A stretch of 64,000 nucleotides of DNA. Origin: Photobacterium sp. TLY01. GTDB lineage: Bacteria; Pseudomonadota; Gammaproteobacteria; Enterobacterales; Vibrionaceae. The stretch is from positions 1,936,601-2,000,600 of the forward strand of contig NZ_CP090364.1 in the NCBI RefSeq assembly GCF_021432065.1, in the 5' to 3' direction. The first letter of the stretch is position 1; each line of letters opens with the position of its first letter. Both the position numbers and the translations under genes were made by a program. Shown here piece after piece: positions 20,123 to 29,267 of the stretch. The notes below the pieces were generated by a model, which saw only the letters and a program-made list of their open reading frames with translations, did not search any database and was not told the DNA's origin.

Positions 20123-20944
20123 TTGAAAAATCTGATTTATTTACTGCTGCTTGTCATCAGCCTGCCAAGTTTTGCAGCACGACAATTTGACATTGAAGTC
20201 ATTATCTTCAAGCGAAATATAGATCCGGAACAAACGGCTGAATCCTGGCCGGATCAGACGGAGCAAATCAATTACAGCGGCACAGTGCGACTGAACAATA
20301 TGGCGCAACTGGCCAACAGAGGCATTACGCCCATGCCGGCCAGTCAGTTTAAACTGAGTGAACAGTATCAGCGCCTCAAGAGTCATGCCGGTTTTACCCC
20401 GCTGGCTCACTTTGGCTGGCGGCAGGGTGATCTCAGTAAGGCACAAGCCCCAACTTTCCGTTTAACAGCAGGCCGGGACTTTTCTGGTCAGTTTCTGCAA
20501 GACGGAACCTCTAAAGCAGAAGCGGCGCGCCGTGGGCTGAACAGCAGCGACATGACAGCCCCACCCAGCTTTGATCTTGCTTCCGGTGAGGAAACGCCGA
20601 CAGAGCCTTCTCAAGAAGCGGCTAAACCTCTGTATGAGTTGGAAGGGAAAATTCAGGTCTATGTGAATCACTTTCTGTTCACCAATACCCAGCTGGATTT
20701 ACGTGAACCAGGCCGCCGTGAAGTGGTTGTCGGTACTGAGCCACTAGACAGCCTGGATCCCAGCCAGAGCGGGACGGTTCAGTACGGACAGTTGCAGGAA
20801 GTGAAAAAGAAAATCGAAGTTGAAGAATTCCTCAAAGCATTCCGCTTTGATCAACAACGTAAAATGCGCAGCGGTGAAACCCATTATCTTGATCACCCGC
20901 TGATGGGAATGGTGGTACAAATCCGCCGACTCGATTCAGAATAA
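20123..20944 (+). CDS. csiV: CsiV-like peptidoglycan-binding periplasmic protein
   Basis: CsiV was described in Vibrio cholerae as a periplasmic peptidoglycan-binding factor that helps LpoA activate PBP1A. The product here has a signal peptide (MKNLIYLLLLVISLPSFA) followed by the RQFDIEVIIFKRN block characteristic of the family and the C-terminal YLDHPLMGMVVQIRR. I place the start at TTG 20123 because GGAG (20112-20115) lies 7 bases before it; a GTG at 20108 would overlap that ribosome binding site. This gives 273 residues. It starts 28 bases after the mfd stop and is probably cotranscribed. Confidence 0.8.
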   Translation: MKNLIYLLLLVISLPSFAARQFDIEVIIFKRNIDPEQTAESWPDQTEQINYSGTVRLNNMAQLANRGITPMPASQFKLSEQYQRLKSHAGFTPLAHFGWRQGDLSKAQAPTFRLTAGRDFSGQFLQDGTSKAEAARRGLNSSDMTAPPSFDLASGEETPTEPSQEAAKPLYELEGKIQVYVNHFLFTNTQLDLREPGRREVVVGTEPLDSLDPSQSGTVQYGQLQEVKKKIEVEEFLKAFRFDQQRKMRSGETHYLDHPLMGMVVQIRRLDSE

Positions 20945-20956
20945 CAACGTTTACGA

Positions 20957-20976
20957 GGGGCCATCTGGCCCCTTTT
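20957..20976 (+). terminator. Rho-independent terminator after the csiV-like gene
   Basis: GGGGCC (20957-20962) and GGCCCC (20967-20972) with an ATCT loop and a TTTT tail, 12 bases behind the stop codon. Confidence 0.75.
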
Positions 20977-21002
20977 CCGTTTACTGTCTGCAGGAATCAC
21001 TG

Positions 21003-21575
21003 ATGAAGCTGGACTTCATGCTCACTACTCCCCGTCTTTACCTGCGGCCATACAAGATTGCAGATGTCGATGACAACCTGGCCGCGGTTCTGGAATCGCA
21101 GCCGGATTTATCGCCCTGGGTCGAGTGGTGCCATGATGGTTATGACCAACAGGATGCGCACGCCTGGCTGTCGGCTTCTCAGATGAACTGGAAAATCGAC
21201 AGTGGCTATGAGCTGGCAGTTTTTACAAGCCGTGACGACAAGTTTGTCGGGACTGTGTGCCTGAATAACCTGTCTCAGCTGACCAATTCTGCTGAGCTAG
21301 GCTACTGGATACGAAGCAGTTGCCATCGTCAGGGCTATGCAACAGAAGCAATTATTGCTCTGGCCCGTTTTGCGTTTGACACGCTGGCACTGACCCGGCT
21401 GGAAATTGTGGTACACATCCGTAATACCCCCAGCCAGAAAACAGCTGAAAGCACAGGCGCGTTGTTTGAATCTCTGAGCCGAAACCGAATTTACACCCAT
21501 GGCAAAGCCTGCGATGGCATGGTCTACTCACTGATTCCGCAGGACTTGTCACTCAAACGCAACAGGTTCGGCTAA
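21003..21575 (+). CDS. GNAT family N-acetyltransferase, RimJ/RimL type
   Basis: A 190-residue GCN5-related acetyltransferase. The N-terminus TTPRLYLRPYKIADVDD, the LGYWIRSSCHRQGYATEA acetyl-CoA pyrophosphate-binding loop (Q/RxxGxG/A type, about 98-115) and TRLEIVVHIRNTPSQKTAE are the RimJ/RimL pattern. Members acetylate ribosomal protein N-termini or small amines; the substrate here cannot be told. It lies alone between terminators of the neighbouring genes. Confidence 0.85.
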   Translation: MKLDFMLTTPRLYLRPYKIADVDDNLAAVLESQPDLSPWVEWCHDGYDQQDAHAWLSASQMNWKIDSGYELAVFTSRDDKFVGTVCLNNLSQLTNSAELGYWIRSSCHRQGYATEAIIALARFAFDTLALTRLEIVVHIRNTPSQKTAESTGALFESLSRNRIYTHGKACDGMVYSLIPQDLSLKRNRFG

Positions 21576-21644
21576 CAGACTCAGGTAACCACGAGATACC
21601 TGGCTATATTCAATATGAACAATACAAAAAAGGTAGGAATATCA

Positions 21645-22118
21645 GTGTTTAAAATTATTCTCGCGATCATTATTATCGGCTTGGTAGTTTTCTTCTTTCA
21701 ACGCAGCCAAAGCAATAAACAGCTTTTAGTGCAGAATGCTGAAGAAGGCAAAGCGTTTCTTGAAGCCAATAAAAACCAGGAAGGGGTCAAAACGACAGCC
21801 TCTGGCCTGCAGTATACCGTGCTGAAATCAGGGACAGGCACGGTTCACCCTAAAGCCTCGGACAAGGTGACTGTCCACTACCACGGTACCCTGATTGACG
21901 GCACTGTATTCGATAGCTCTGTTGAGCGTGGCGAGCCAATCGCTTTCAACCTCAATCAGGTGATCAAAGGCTGGACCGAAGGGCTTCAGTTGATGGTTGA
22001 AGGGGAAAAAGTGCGTTTGTTTATTCCGGCCGAACTGGCGTATGGTAACCGCTCTATGGGTAAAATCGGTCCCGGATCGGTGCTGATTTTCGATGTTGAG
22101 CTATTAAAAATTAATTGA
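21645..22118 (+). CDS. Membrane-anchored FKBP-type peptidyl-prolyl isomerase
   Basis: The product carries one N-terminal hydrophobic anchor (KIILAIIIIGLVVFFF) and a C-terminal FKBP domain (about residues 55-157 of the 157) with DKVTVHYHGTLIDGTVFDSS, VIKGWTEGLQLM and IPAELAYG, so it is a periplasm-facing prolyl isomerase chaperone. The start is set at GTG 21645, which has AGGA (21635-21638) six bases upstream; the ATG at 21615 would give ten extra residues but lacks a ribosome binding site. Resembles FklB/FkpA-family proteins, shorter than FkpA because the dimerisation arm is missing. Confidence 0.85.
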   Translation: MFKIILAIIIIGLVVFFFQRSQSNKQLLVQNAEEGKAFLEANKNQEGVKTTASGLQYTVLKSGTGTVHPKASDKVTVHYHGTLIDGTVFDSSVERGEPIAFNLNQVIKGWTEGLQLMVEGEKVRLFIPAELAYGNRSMGKIGPGSVLIFDVELLKIN

Positions 22119-22169
22119 TCCCCAAACCATCACCACCGCCCGCAGCATACGGGAATTGAGCGTAGCAAT

Positions 22170-22198
22170 AAAAAACCGCCTGAACCGGCGGTTTTTTT
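22170..22198. terminator. Bidirectional terminator between the FKBP gene and ndh
   Basis: AAAAAACCGCC (22170-22180) pairs with GGCGGTTTTTT (22187-22197) around a TGAACC loop, between convergent genes; T-runs on both strands. Confidence 0.88.
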
Positions 22199-22219
22199 GT
22201 TGAATCACTCAGTCCCCTG

Positions 22220-23509
22220 TTAATGAAGCTTGAGATTGGGACGGAGCACTCGGTTTATACGTCCCACCAGCATCATCAGGCTGGTTTTGAAGAAACCGTG
22301 CAGCGCGATATGGTGCATGCGATACAACGAAATATACATTACGCGGGCAATCCGGCCTTCAATCATCATCGACCCTTTGGTGAGATTTCCCATCAGGCTT
22401 CCGACGGTAGAAAAGCGGCTCAGGGAGACCAGCGAGCCATGATCAACAAAAACATAAGGCTTCTGCGCACGATCCGTCAGCTTAGCGACAATGTTCGAGA
22501 AACAACGACTGGCCATCTGATGCGCTGACTGCGCACGTGGCGGCACCAGAGTGCCATCCTTTTGCGTACAGGCAGCCAGATCCCCAATCACATAAATATC
22601 GTCGTCACGGGTGGTCTGCAGGGTATCTTTAACGACCAACTGGTTGATACGGTTGGTTTCCAGCCCTGCAATATCTTTCATGAAATCAGGAGCTTTAATG
22701 CCCGCCGCCCACACCATGAGTTTGGCCGGAATATGCTGACCGTCTTTGGTTGTCAGGCCGGTTTCGTCCGCTTTAATCACCATGGTTGCCGTGTGTACCT
22801 TGACTCCCAGCTTAGTCAGCTCGGTATGCGCAGCCGCTGAAATGCGTGGCGGCAGCGCAGGCAGTATACGCTCACCCGCTTCAATCAGATTCACATTCAG
22901 TCTTGAACTGTCCAGATCACCAAAACCATACAAACGCAGCTCTTTCACGGCATTATGCAGTTCCGCGGACAATTCCACCCCGGTCGCACCCGCACCGACA
23001 ATCGCAATATCAACCGTTTTCTGCTCTTTGTTCGCATGCAGCTTCAGGAACTGATTGTTCATTTCAGTTCTGAATTTATGTGCCTGCGCCGGGCTGTCCA
23101 GGAAAATACAATGCTCTCGCACCCCGGGCGTATTGAAATCATTACATTTCGAGCCGATCGCCAGAACCAGAATATCGTACTCAAGCTCACGTTCAGGGAG
23201 CAGTAACTCATCGTGTTCATCAAACAGCGGATGCAAAGAAATGCACTTGCGCTCGCGGTCAATGTCTTTCAATGAACCCAATTGAAAATCGAAGTGATGG
23301 TTTTTAGCGTGCGCACGGTAACTCAGTGCGTCAACGCCTTCATCCAGCGAGCCGGTCGCCACTTCATGTAACAGTGGTTTCCACAAATGACTGCTGTTTT
23401 TATCGACCAGGGTAACGTTTGCCTTTCGTTTACGGCCTAAGGTTCGCCCTAGTTTGGTGGCCAATTCCAGGCCCCCGGCACCGCCTCCAACTACGATGAT
23501 TCTCGTCAC
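22220..23509 (-). CDS. ndh: Type II NADH:quinone oxidoreductase
   Basis: NDH-2 oxidises NADH and reduces quinone at the inner membrane without pumping ions. The 429 residues show the FAD-binding [12 protein letters not shown] (residues 6-17), the second dinucleotide (NADH) fold [17 protein letters not shown] near 168, and [27 protein letters not shown] that closes the FAD site. The basic/hydrophobic C-terminus ([15 protein letters not shown]...) is the membrane-associating amphipathic part. ycfP lies 133 bases upstream on the same strand. Confidence 0.95.
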   Translation of the reverse strand: MTRIIVVGGGAGGLELATKLGRTLGRKRKANVTLVDKNSSHLWKPLLHEVATGSLDEGVDALSYRAHAKNHHFDFQLGSLKDIDRERKCISLHPLFDEHDELLLPERELEYDILVLAIGSKCNDFNTPGVREHCIFLDSPAQAHKFRTEMNNQFLKLHANKEQKTVDIAIVGAGATGVELSAELHNAVKELRLYGFGDLDSSRLNVNLIEAGERILPALPPRISAAAHTELTKLGVKVHTATMVIKADETGLTTKDGQHIPAKLMVWAAGIKAPDFMKDIAGLETNRINQLVVKDTLQTTRDDDIYVIGDLAACTQKDGTLVPPRAQSAHQMASRCFSNIVAKLTDRAQKPYVFVDHGSLVSLSRFSTVGSLMGNLTKGSMMIEGRIARVMYISLYRMHHIALHGFFKTSLMMLVGRINRVLRPNLKLH

Positions 23510-23548
23510 AGTCTTTTTCCTCTAGTTTTTATAAATCTTGCACAAACC

Positions 23549-23568
23549 GGCAGGAACCTTGTCCTGCC
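23549..23568 (-). other. Hairpin in the ycfP-ndh gap
   Basis: GGCAGGA (23549-23555) and TCCTGCC (23562-23568) form a perfect 7-bp stem between the two leftward genes. There is no good T-run, so it may be a weak terminator of ycfP or part of the ndh leader. Confidence 0.35.
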
Positions 23569-23642
23569 AGGTAAAAATTCTGACTGACGTAGAGTTGGGC
23601 AGCGGATCATTTCAATCCGTCTGCGGAGGGAGAGGCATATAC

Positions 23643-24185
23643 TCAATGGGTTGCTTTAAATTGCTTTATTGCTTGTAAGTGCTGGGAGATTTTCTTGAAT
23701 TTATGTGTTTGTGTATCGTCCCAGATCACTTGGTAATATGCGTCCAATGTTCTATTTATGGCTTGATTATCTAACACTTCATCATGAGTTGAAAGTATAC
23801 AGAGGCACTTCCCGATATTTTTTTCTCTGAAATCAGACACGCATTTTGTTGCTATATCTGCGTACTCTTCCGGCCGATCAATTTTACCCTGCATATTTGT
23901 TTCAGGATGTAAATTTGGGTTAAAAATCGCTTGCTTTATACCGCAGATAAACCCGATTCGCTCAGCCCAATAACCGCCAAGCCCGACCCCGCAGATCAGC
24001 GGATGCAGGTCCTCACTGGCAGCAATGAGCTTATCCACTTCTTTCAGTAAGTGTTGCATATCGTGTTTGGGATGAAATGTACTATAAGTCACTGCGCGCA
24101 CATCGGGATCGATAAATTGCAGCTGAAGTACTTTTTCGTGATTACCAGGGCTTGTGGAATCAAAGCCATGCAGATAGATGATCAT
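23643..24185 (-). CDS. ycfP: YcfP / UPF0227 family esterase-fold protein
   Basis: A 180-residue alpha/beta-hydrolase-like protein of unknown substrate. [22 protein letters not shown] at the N-terminus and [16 protein letters not shown] (the nucleophile-elbow region, with GxGxG in place of GxSxG) are nearly identical to E. coli YcfP, so the usual catalytic serine appears absent here as in that family. The ATG at 24185 is chosen because AGGAG lies five bases before it; a GTG two codons upstream overlaps that site. It sits in the same neighbourhood (thiK, lpoB, ndh) as in E. coli, but nagZ is missing between. Confidence 0.92.
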   Translation of the reverse strand: MIIYLHGFDSTSPGNHEKVLQLQFIDPDVRAVTYSTFHPKHDMQHLLKEVDKLIAASEDLHPLICGVGLGGYWAERIGFICGIKQAIFNPNLHPETNMQGKIDRPEEYADIATKCVSDFREKNIGKCLCILSTHDEVLDNQAINRTLDAYYQVIWDDTQTHKFKKISQHLQAIKQFKATH

Positions 24186-24281
24186 AGTCACTCCTGATAA
24201 ATGTCCGTAAAAAGATAAATCACTACACGGTATAGTGCATTATCCACAAATTTTAAGTGGTTAATTCGCTCACAGATATGC

Positions 24282-25142
24282 TTACTGCTGGATCAACACG
24301 GCTATCTCTTTACGGGTTTCGGTTAATTGATTCATCAGATACTGACGTTGAGAGGAAGATAAACTCTGATTCAGTTGTGCCATTAATGCGAATCGGCGCT
24401 GAAGGTATTGATCTAATTGAGACTGTACCGGCGCATAGCGAAGACCGACGACATCTTTTAATAATGTCTCGAATCTCGCATCAAATTCCGGCCGGTGACG
24501 TTGCGACAATAATGTTTGCCACTGCTGATAAAGACCGCTTCGCACAGAAAAAAAGACAGGTTCCATATCAAGCTGATGTTTTGCCAGCTCTCCGATCATG
24601 GCTTGTTGTTCTTTTGTGAGTGATCCAACCCATTCTTTGCTGAACTTTTCAAATCTGGCGGTGTACCGCTGAAGTTTTTCTTCCTGGCTTAACTTCTCTC
24701 TCTTGGTCCGAAGTTCATCCAAATCCTTATTGATCTTGCTGTTAATCTGGTCAATCTGGATATTACTCAGATACCGGAGCAGATTGGCCACCGGTGGGGT
24801 GAAGACGGAAACACTCTGCTCTGCCAGTGCCGTAAAGCTATCGTGGTAGCGCGCTATCTGGGCTGAAGTCAGCGGACGTTGCAGATCCTGCTGAAACTCG
24901 AGAATCTGCTGATGCAGCTTAGGTAACTCTTGCCGGCGGTGCACAGCCTGAGCCTGTAACAGCTCGCTTTCAAACCGGGATGCCTGCGCTGGCGTCAGAC
25001 TGACATAATCATCCAGATACCAGGGAACCCAATAGTTCATGGTGTTATAGGCAAGACGGGCGGCACACCCCGAGAGAAAAACCAACAAACACAGGAACAG
25101 TAACGGACGATGCCAACGAGCACAGGCTAGACTCACGCGCAC
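24282..25142 (-). CDS. DUF6279-like lipoprotein
   Basis: A 286-residue predicted lipoprotein: hydrophobic signal peptide with lipobox LSGC and lipidated Cys26. The mature part is almost entirely alpha-helical with many Gln/Leu/Arg heptads, and includes the NYWVPWYLDDYVSLTPAQ start typical of DUF6279 proteins. Function unknown. Ala27 and Ala28 follow the Cys, so no inner-membrane retention Asp is present and sorting to the outer membrane by LolCDE is expected. It occupies the place where E. coli has nagZ. Confidence 0.75.
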   Translation of the reverse strand: MRVSLACARWHRPLLFLCLLVFLSGCAARLAYNTMNYWVPWYLDDYVSLTPAQASRFESELLQAQAVHRRQELPKLHQQILEFQQDLQRPLTSAQIARYHDSFTALAEQSVSVFTPPVANLLRYLSNIQIDQINSKINKDLDELRTKREKLSQEEKLQRYTARFEKFSKEWVGSLTKEQQAMIGELAKHQLDMEPVFFSVRSGLYQQWQTLLSQRHRPEFDARFETLLKDVVGLRYAPVQSQLDQYLQRRFALMAQLNQSLSSSQRQYLMNQLTETRKEIAVLIQQ

Positions 25143-25186
25143 TTCCTCCAGAAAAACTGTCTGACAGATTTACCCTGCGATAGCAA

Positions 25187-26032
25187 TCAGGCCGCAGCCA
25201 ATTTTGCTAACAATGCTTTTGCCTCAATACGATAGGTGTCATCCTGCCACAAATTTGCGCCAGCATAATACCAAAGCATAGCCAAGAAATCGCACCAGGG
25301 GAGCCACCGTTGCACTGCTTCTGAGACAAGGTCCGGGTCACCTCCCTGATAACGGCAGTAGTGCTGCGCAGCAGTTACAACATCAAGGTGGTTGGCCTGA
25401 ACCGTGAATGCCAGATCCAACATAGGGTCACCAGCTGCCGCATACTCCCAGTCAATCACGGCCAACTCTCCACACGGGCGCTGAATGAGATTGTAAAATC
25501 CCAAATCATGATGGCAACAGGTGTCAGGAAAGCCACTGTGAGGAATATGGCTGAAATAATGTGCACATACTGATGCCAGTTCCTCCCCGTGATCCTCCGG
25601 TGAGATGACAGCGAGATAGTGTTCAGCCCGCTGACGCACGGCTAAACGCCAACCGGGCAAAGGTAACCGGTGAATCCTGGCCTGCAAGGCCATCAGCACA
25701 GCTGATGATGGGGCGTGAACACAAACCTCCCCTGTTATCCATTCAACGAGTATACCGGCTGATGTTTTTGCAATAGGACGGGGAGCAAACGGACAAGGCT
25801 GCATCGCTGACAACAACCGGTACTCATATTCACGGTCAACACCGAATGCCTGACTGGCAGCGCTGACAGGACGCCAGACCGCTTGTCTGACAGAAGATGA
25901 CGGGGATTGCAGCTCAAGCTGCCAGCATCGGTTACTGAGCCCGCCGCCTAAGGGACGGGCACGCAGTACATCGAAACCCGCGATGCGGGAGAATGGCCAT
26001 TCTCCCGGCTCAAGCCACGATGAGTCAGGCAC
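25187..26032 (-). CDS. thiK: Thiamine kinase-like phosphotransferase (ThiK/YcfN type)
   Basis: A 281-residue member of the aminoglycoside phosphotransferase / choline kinase fold. The catalytic loop HHDLGFYN (174-181, Asp176 as base) and the metal-binding VIDWEYA (Asp194) are present. Position directly downstream of lpoB matches E. coli thiK, which phosphorylates salvaged thiamine; sequence does not exclude another small alcohol. The start is GTG 26032, immediately after the TAA of lpoB, with only a weak ribosome binding site, suggesting coupling. Confidence 0.8.
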   Translation of the reverse strand: MPDSSWLEPGEWPFSRIAGFDVLRARPLGGGLSNRCWQLELQSPSSSVRQAVWRPVSAASQAFGVDREYEYRLLSAMQPCPFAPRPIAKTSAGILVEWITGEVCVHAPSSAVLMALQARIHRLPLPGWRLAVRQRAEHYLAVISPEDHGEELASVCAHYFSHIPHSGFPDTCCHHDLGFYNLIQRPCGELAVIDWEYAAAGDPMLDLAFTVQANHLDVVTAAQHYCRYQGGDPDLVSEAVQRWLPWCDFLAMLWYYAGANLWQDDTYRIEAKALLAKLAAA

Positions 26033-26623
26033 TTACCAGCCCAGCAAGCGTTTGGCTTCCTGCTTACGGATTTCAGTTTCATCCGCCCACTCAATCAGAC
26101 CGGTTTCCAGATCCATCAGACGCATGGTCATTTTGTAATAGACGTCTTTATCGCTGCCGGATTGCTTCACGATACTGGCAAGGTTACCGTACATCATGTA
26201 TTCCGCGCCAACCATCTTGCCAAACTGAATCGCCGTACTTTGATTGACCAGTTCATCGTTGTTCTGGAAGTTCAGTTGCTTACGCACTGCTTCTACTCGT
26301 GTCATATCGACAAAACGGAACTTGCCTGAGTTCAGCATGCGTGTGCTGATTGAATCGGTAATCGATTCAGTATCAATGTGCTCGCTGGTTTTATTTTTGA
26401 TGCTGTCCACCACGATGATTGGACGCTTACCGGCTGTGATCGCGCCCACTGAACCCGATGCCAGCATGCTGTCTGTCATGTTTTCCGCAATCTTTTGCAG
26501 GTCAGTCGAGCCGAATTCAGAGGTCGTGGTTTCGACTCCCTGGGCATCTCCATAGGTTACCTGTTTTGCACAACCACCCATCAGGGCAGCAATTCCCACT
26601 AAAGCTATGACGCGTTTTTTCAT
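26033..26623 (-). CDS. lpoB: Penicillin-binding protein activator LpoB
   Basis: LpoB is an outer-membrane lipoprotein that reaches through the peptidoglycan to stimulate PBP1B. The 196-residue product has a lipobox LMGGC with Cys18, a short linker compared with the long disordered one in E. coli, and the compact domain with RPIIVVDSIKNKTSEHIDTE and VGAEYMMYGNLASI conserved in LpoB. It is translationally linked to thiK downstream and lies 70 bases after ycfL. Confidence 0.92.
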   Translation of the reverse strand: MKKRVIALVGIAALMGGCAKQVTYGDAQGVETTTSEFGSTDLQKIAENMTDSMLASGSVGAITAGKRPIIVVDSIKNKTSEHIDTESITDSISTRMLNSGKFRFVDMTRVEAVRKQLNFQNNDELVNQSTAIQFGKMVGAEYMMYGNLASIVKQSGSDKDVYYKMTMRLMDLETGLIEWADETEIRKQEAKRLLGW

Positions 26624-26693
26624 TTCTAACCCTTAATCGGTTTTTATCATTCTCGGTATTATGGGATGATATCAGTCAGCCCACTAAACTTGC

Positions 26694-27089
26694 TTACCAG
26701 GTACTGGTCGCTTCACGGATATAAATACGGTAATTGGTAACATCCGCGCTTTTTGCCATGGCTTTGATGGTCATAGTGTCTTTACCGTGCAGAACAAACT
26801 GCCGCCATGGGCTTTCACTGCCGCTGACTTCCAAACCTTTGGCATCGTACCAGTAAAAACGGTACTGCAGCTTAATATCCGTATCTGACTTGCTGTTTAC
26901 CGGCACACCCGCCTGAAGCAGGCCATTCTGACGCGAGACGATGGCTTTTTCGATACCAATCTGATTGGCCAGATAAGGATTTGCAATCACCACATACTGG
27001 TTACTGCTATCAATACTGATACCAGAGGTTGTGTTATCCGCGCAGGCGGCCAGCATCACAGTGAACAGTATTACCGCAAAATATTTCAT
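26694..27089 (-). CDS. ycfL: YcfL family lipoprotein (DUF1425)
   Basis: A 131-residue lipoprotein with lipobox LAAC, Cys16 followed by Ala-Asp. The mature domain is beta-rich (LQYRFYWYDAKGLEV) and typical of DUF1425. No function is known; the gene is consistently next to lpoB. Its ATG overlaps the stop of the upstream gene (TAATG, 27087-27091), so the two are coupled. Confidence 0.88.
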   Translation of the reverse strand: MKYFAVILFTVMLAACADNTTSGISIDSSNQYVVIANPYLANQIGIEKAIVSRQNGLLQAGVPVNSKSDTDIKLQYRFYWYDAKGLEVSGSESPWRQFVLHGKDTMTIKAMAKSADVTNYRIYIREATSTW

Positions 27090-28486
27090 TAGTTTTCTCC
27101 TAATAACACCGACCAGCCACGCATGGTCTGGCCCTGTCGGGAAATCCAGACCATAGTGGTACGGCCTGGTTGAACCTCAGCTTCCACCGAGCTGCCCTGC
27201 CATTGAACCTGATGGCGCCCGGGTAGCAAGTCTTCCTGGTATAAAGCAACCTGAGCGGGCAGCGTTTGCCAGCTTCTTGTATCCGGCTGCTCTGTTAATG
27301 CATTGAATATATTCGCCAACACATTACCAACTTCATCACCGTTTCGCGCTGCCGACTGTCTGACCTGCTCTTTGGCAATCACTCGCAGGCTCTGGCGCAA
27401 TACCCGTACCGGCAAGGTTTCACTCAAACTCTGTTTGGCCATTTGATCAACATTGACCAAAGGCGGTGCAGTCAACAAACGGTTATTCAGGCTGAGTTTG
27501 CCCGGCAATACTGCCGGACGCGGCGGGTAATATGGCAGTGCCAGATTGTAAAGCACACTCTGACCCTGGCTATCATAGAGCCAAAGCGGTAATCGCCAGC
27601 CTTCAGGCGCCTGTACCACACCCTGTTCATCTAAAATAATCAGGCGACCGGTTCCTGACTGAGGTGATTGCCAGGGACCATACTTTTTGGCCAGCAACTG
27701 CTGATCATCTGTCATGCCCAACCGCTCAGCCAGCCTTTGCACCGCCTCTGCCACATAAGGATTATCTGGAGCGACTGCTAACGCCCGTTTGAAATCAATA
27801 TAGGCATCATTCAGATTACCATCCGCTTCAAACAACATACCTGACAGATAAAACAAATAGCCATTCTGCACCGCAGCCAGCGTTTGCCCGGCATTCGGAT
27901 AACGCGCGAGTACCGAACCAATATTATCTGCCAGCCCCTCTTTTTGCAGTTGTCGTTCTGCTGAAGCTAATTCAGATTCACGTTGCTGTTTTGCTGCTTC
28001 CTGCACCTGATTGGCTCGACGCATTTCAACCAGCGCACCATCCAGGTCCCGATTATGAATGTAGTTCAGCGCCAGATATAAATGCAAAAATCCCAGTTCA
28101 TAATCAGAGGCTTGGTAACTGATCATATTGTCATTGGTGAACAGTGATCCCGCCTGATTCAACCCTTCAGACACCTGAATCCGGGCAGCATCTTGCTGCT
28201 CTTTCACCGCGTTGTCCGATTTCTGCAGCGCAGCAAAGCTGGCGGTGTAATCGCCTGCCAGCAACGTCAGCCTGCCCCGTTCCATACCATCAAGAATCGC
28301 CCCTGCAGGCTCATCAGGCAGCTTGTCTAATGCGCCCTGAATCTGGCCTTGAGACAAAGCCTGTCTGCTCGATGTGGTGCTGGCACTGTAATGACTGAAC
28401 AGGCTGTGCCCGGATAAATTGGCACAGCCAGAGAGAATAAAAGCGCAAAAGAAAACAACGGTTTTGTACCGGAAATGTTTTTTCAT
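27089..28486 (-). CDS. COG3014-like TPR lipoprotein
   Basis: A 465-residue lipoprotein with lipobox LSGC (Cys21). Residues about 40-270 are helical with tetratricopeptide-like repeats, including DYELGFLHLYLALNYIHNRD and DAYIDFKRALAVAPDNPYV; the C-terminal third is beta-rich. Such COG3014 proteins accompany ycfL and lpoB in vibrios and shewanellae and are uncharacterised. The conserved lipoprotein-lipoprotein-LpoB order suggests a common role in cell-envelope assembly (inference). Confidence 0.8.
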   Translation of the reverse strand: MKKHFRYKTVVFFCAFILSGCANLSGHSLFSHYSASTTSSRQALSQGQIQGALDKLPDEPAGAILDGMERGRLTLLAGDYTASFAALQKSDNAVKEQQDAARIQVSEGLNQAGSLFTNDNMISYQASDYELGFLHLYLALNYIHNRDLDGALVEMRRANQVQEAAKQQRESELASAERQLQKEGLADNIGSVLARYPNAGQTLAAVQNGYLFYLSGMLFEADGNLNDAYIDFKRALAVAPDNPYVAEAVQRLAERLGMTDDQQLLAKKYGPWQSPQSGTGRLIILDEQGVVQAPEGWRLPLWLYDSQGQSVLYNLALPYYPPRPAVLPGKLSLNNRLLTAPPLVNVDQMAKQSLSETLPVRVLRQSLRVIAKEQVRQSAARNGDEVGNVLANIFNALTEQPDTRSWQTLPAQVALYQEDLLPGRHQVQWQGSSVEAEVQPGRTTMVWISRQGQTMRGWSVLLGEN

Positions 28487-28556
28487 TCGATTCTGTTGAT
28501 CATCTGGCCGTCAACGCAAATCACTGCTGTCGACAGGCCATGAAGATTCACCCGTC

Positions 28557-28907
28557 TTAACCAACCAGCATCGGGCCGAGCGGACGACCACCCAACAGGT
28601 GCATATGAACGTGATACACTTCCTGCCCGCCGTGAGGATTACAGTTCACAATCAGGCGGTAACCGTCTTCTGCAACCCCTTCCGCTTCTGCCAGTTTGCG
28701 GGCAACAGTAAACAAGCGCCCCATCATTGCCTCATCTTCCGCTTCAACATGATTCACTGTTGGGATCAGTTTGTTAGGAATGATCAGGATGTGGCTTGGC
28801 GCACGGGGGTTAATATCGCGAAACGCAGTCACCAGATCGTCCTGATACACCACATCTGCCGGGATTTCCTTACGGATTATTTTGCTGAAGATAGTTTCTT
28901 CTGCCAT
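28557..28907 (-). CDS. hinT: Purine nucleoside phosphoramidase HinT (HIT family)
   Basis: HinT hydrolyses AMP-lysine and other purine phosphoramidates. The histidine triad is HVHMH close to the C-terminus (about residues 99-103), preceded by NPHGGQEV. Start chosen at ATG 28907 ([16 protein letters not shown]), matching E. coli and preceded by a GGAG; an ATG four codons upstream lies within that site. Product is 116 residues. It heads the leftward run hinT-COG3014-ycfL-lpoB-thiK. Confidence 0.95.
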   Translation of the reverse strand: MAEETIFSKIIRKEIPADVVYQDDLVTAFRDINPRAPSHILIIPNKLIPTVNHVEAEDEAMMGRLFTVARKLAEAEGVAEDGYRLIVNCNPHGGQEVYHVHMHLLGGRPLGPMLVG

Positions 28908-29267
28908 GACTTTCTCCATCTGTTGATTTCCACCCTTGCGAGTATGCGTGAGTCGCGTAATCAGAGCAATATTGAACGTCGTTTTAAACCAACTTTTCAG
29001 CGATTATTTCACTGCAAAATCTTCATTTTGTTACACCTGCCAAAGTATGTGCAAATCGTATCCGGTTATCCTCGTAAGCATGTCTGACTAGCAAAGTACG
29101 ATGATATTTTGATGACACCGTCACGGCTTGGAGAACACTTATTTTACGTCGTAAAGCAAACGTTGTATGAGTGGACAAATAAAAATACCAATAAAAATAA
29201 TCACACTGGCAAGTAAGGAAATGCCCGGGATGCGTCAGACCCGGGATGTTTTAGGGACGATAGTGCA
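28908..29267. promoter_or_regulatory. Divergent intergenic region between hinT and the chemoreceptor gene
   Basis: A 360-base AT-rich stretch without a convincing ORF; it must hold the promoters of hinT (leftward) and the chemoreceptor (rightward). Just before the latter the hexamer CCCGGG occurs twice (29224-29229 and 29240-29245), each within the direct repeat CCCGGGATG, and the two could pair around a 10-base loop in the leader. I see no clear sigma-28 promoter. Confidence 0.5.

Noticed and set aside
25143-25186. TPP riboswitch near thiK
   Set aside because: The gap is too short and thiK starts directly at the lpoB stop; no THI-box sequence.
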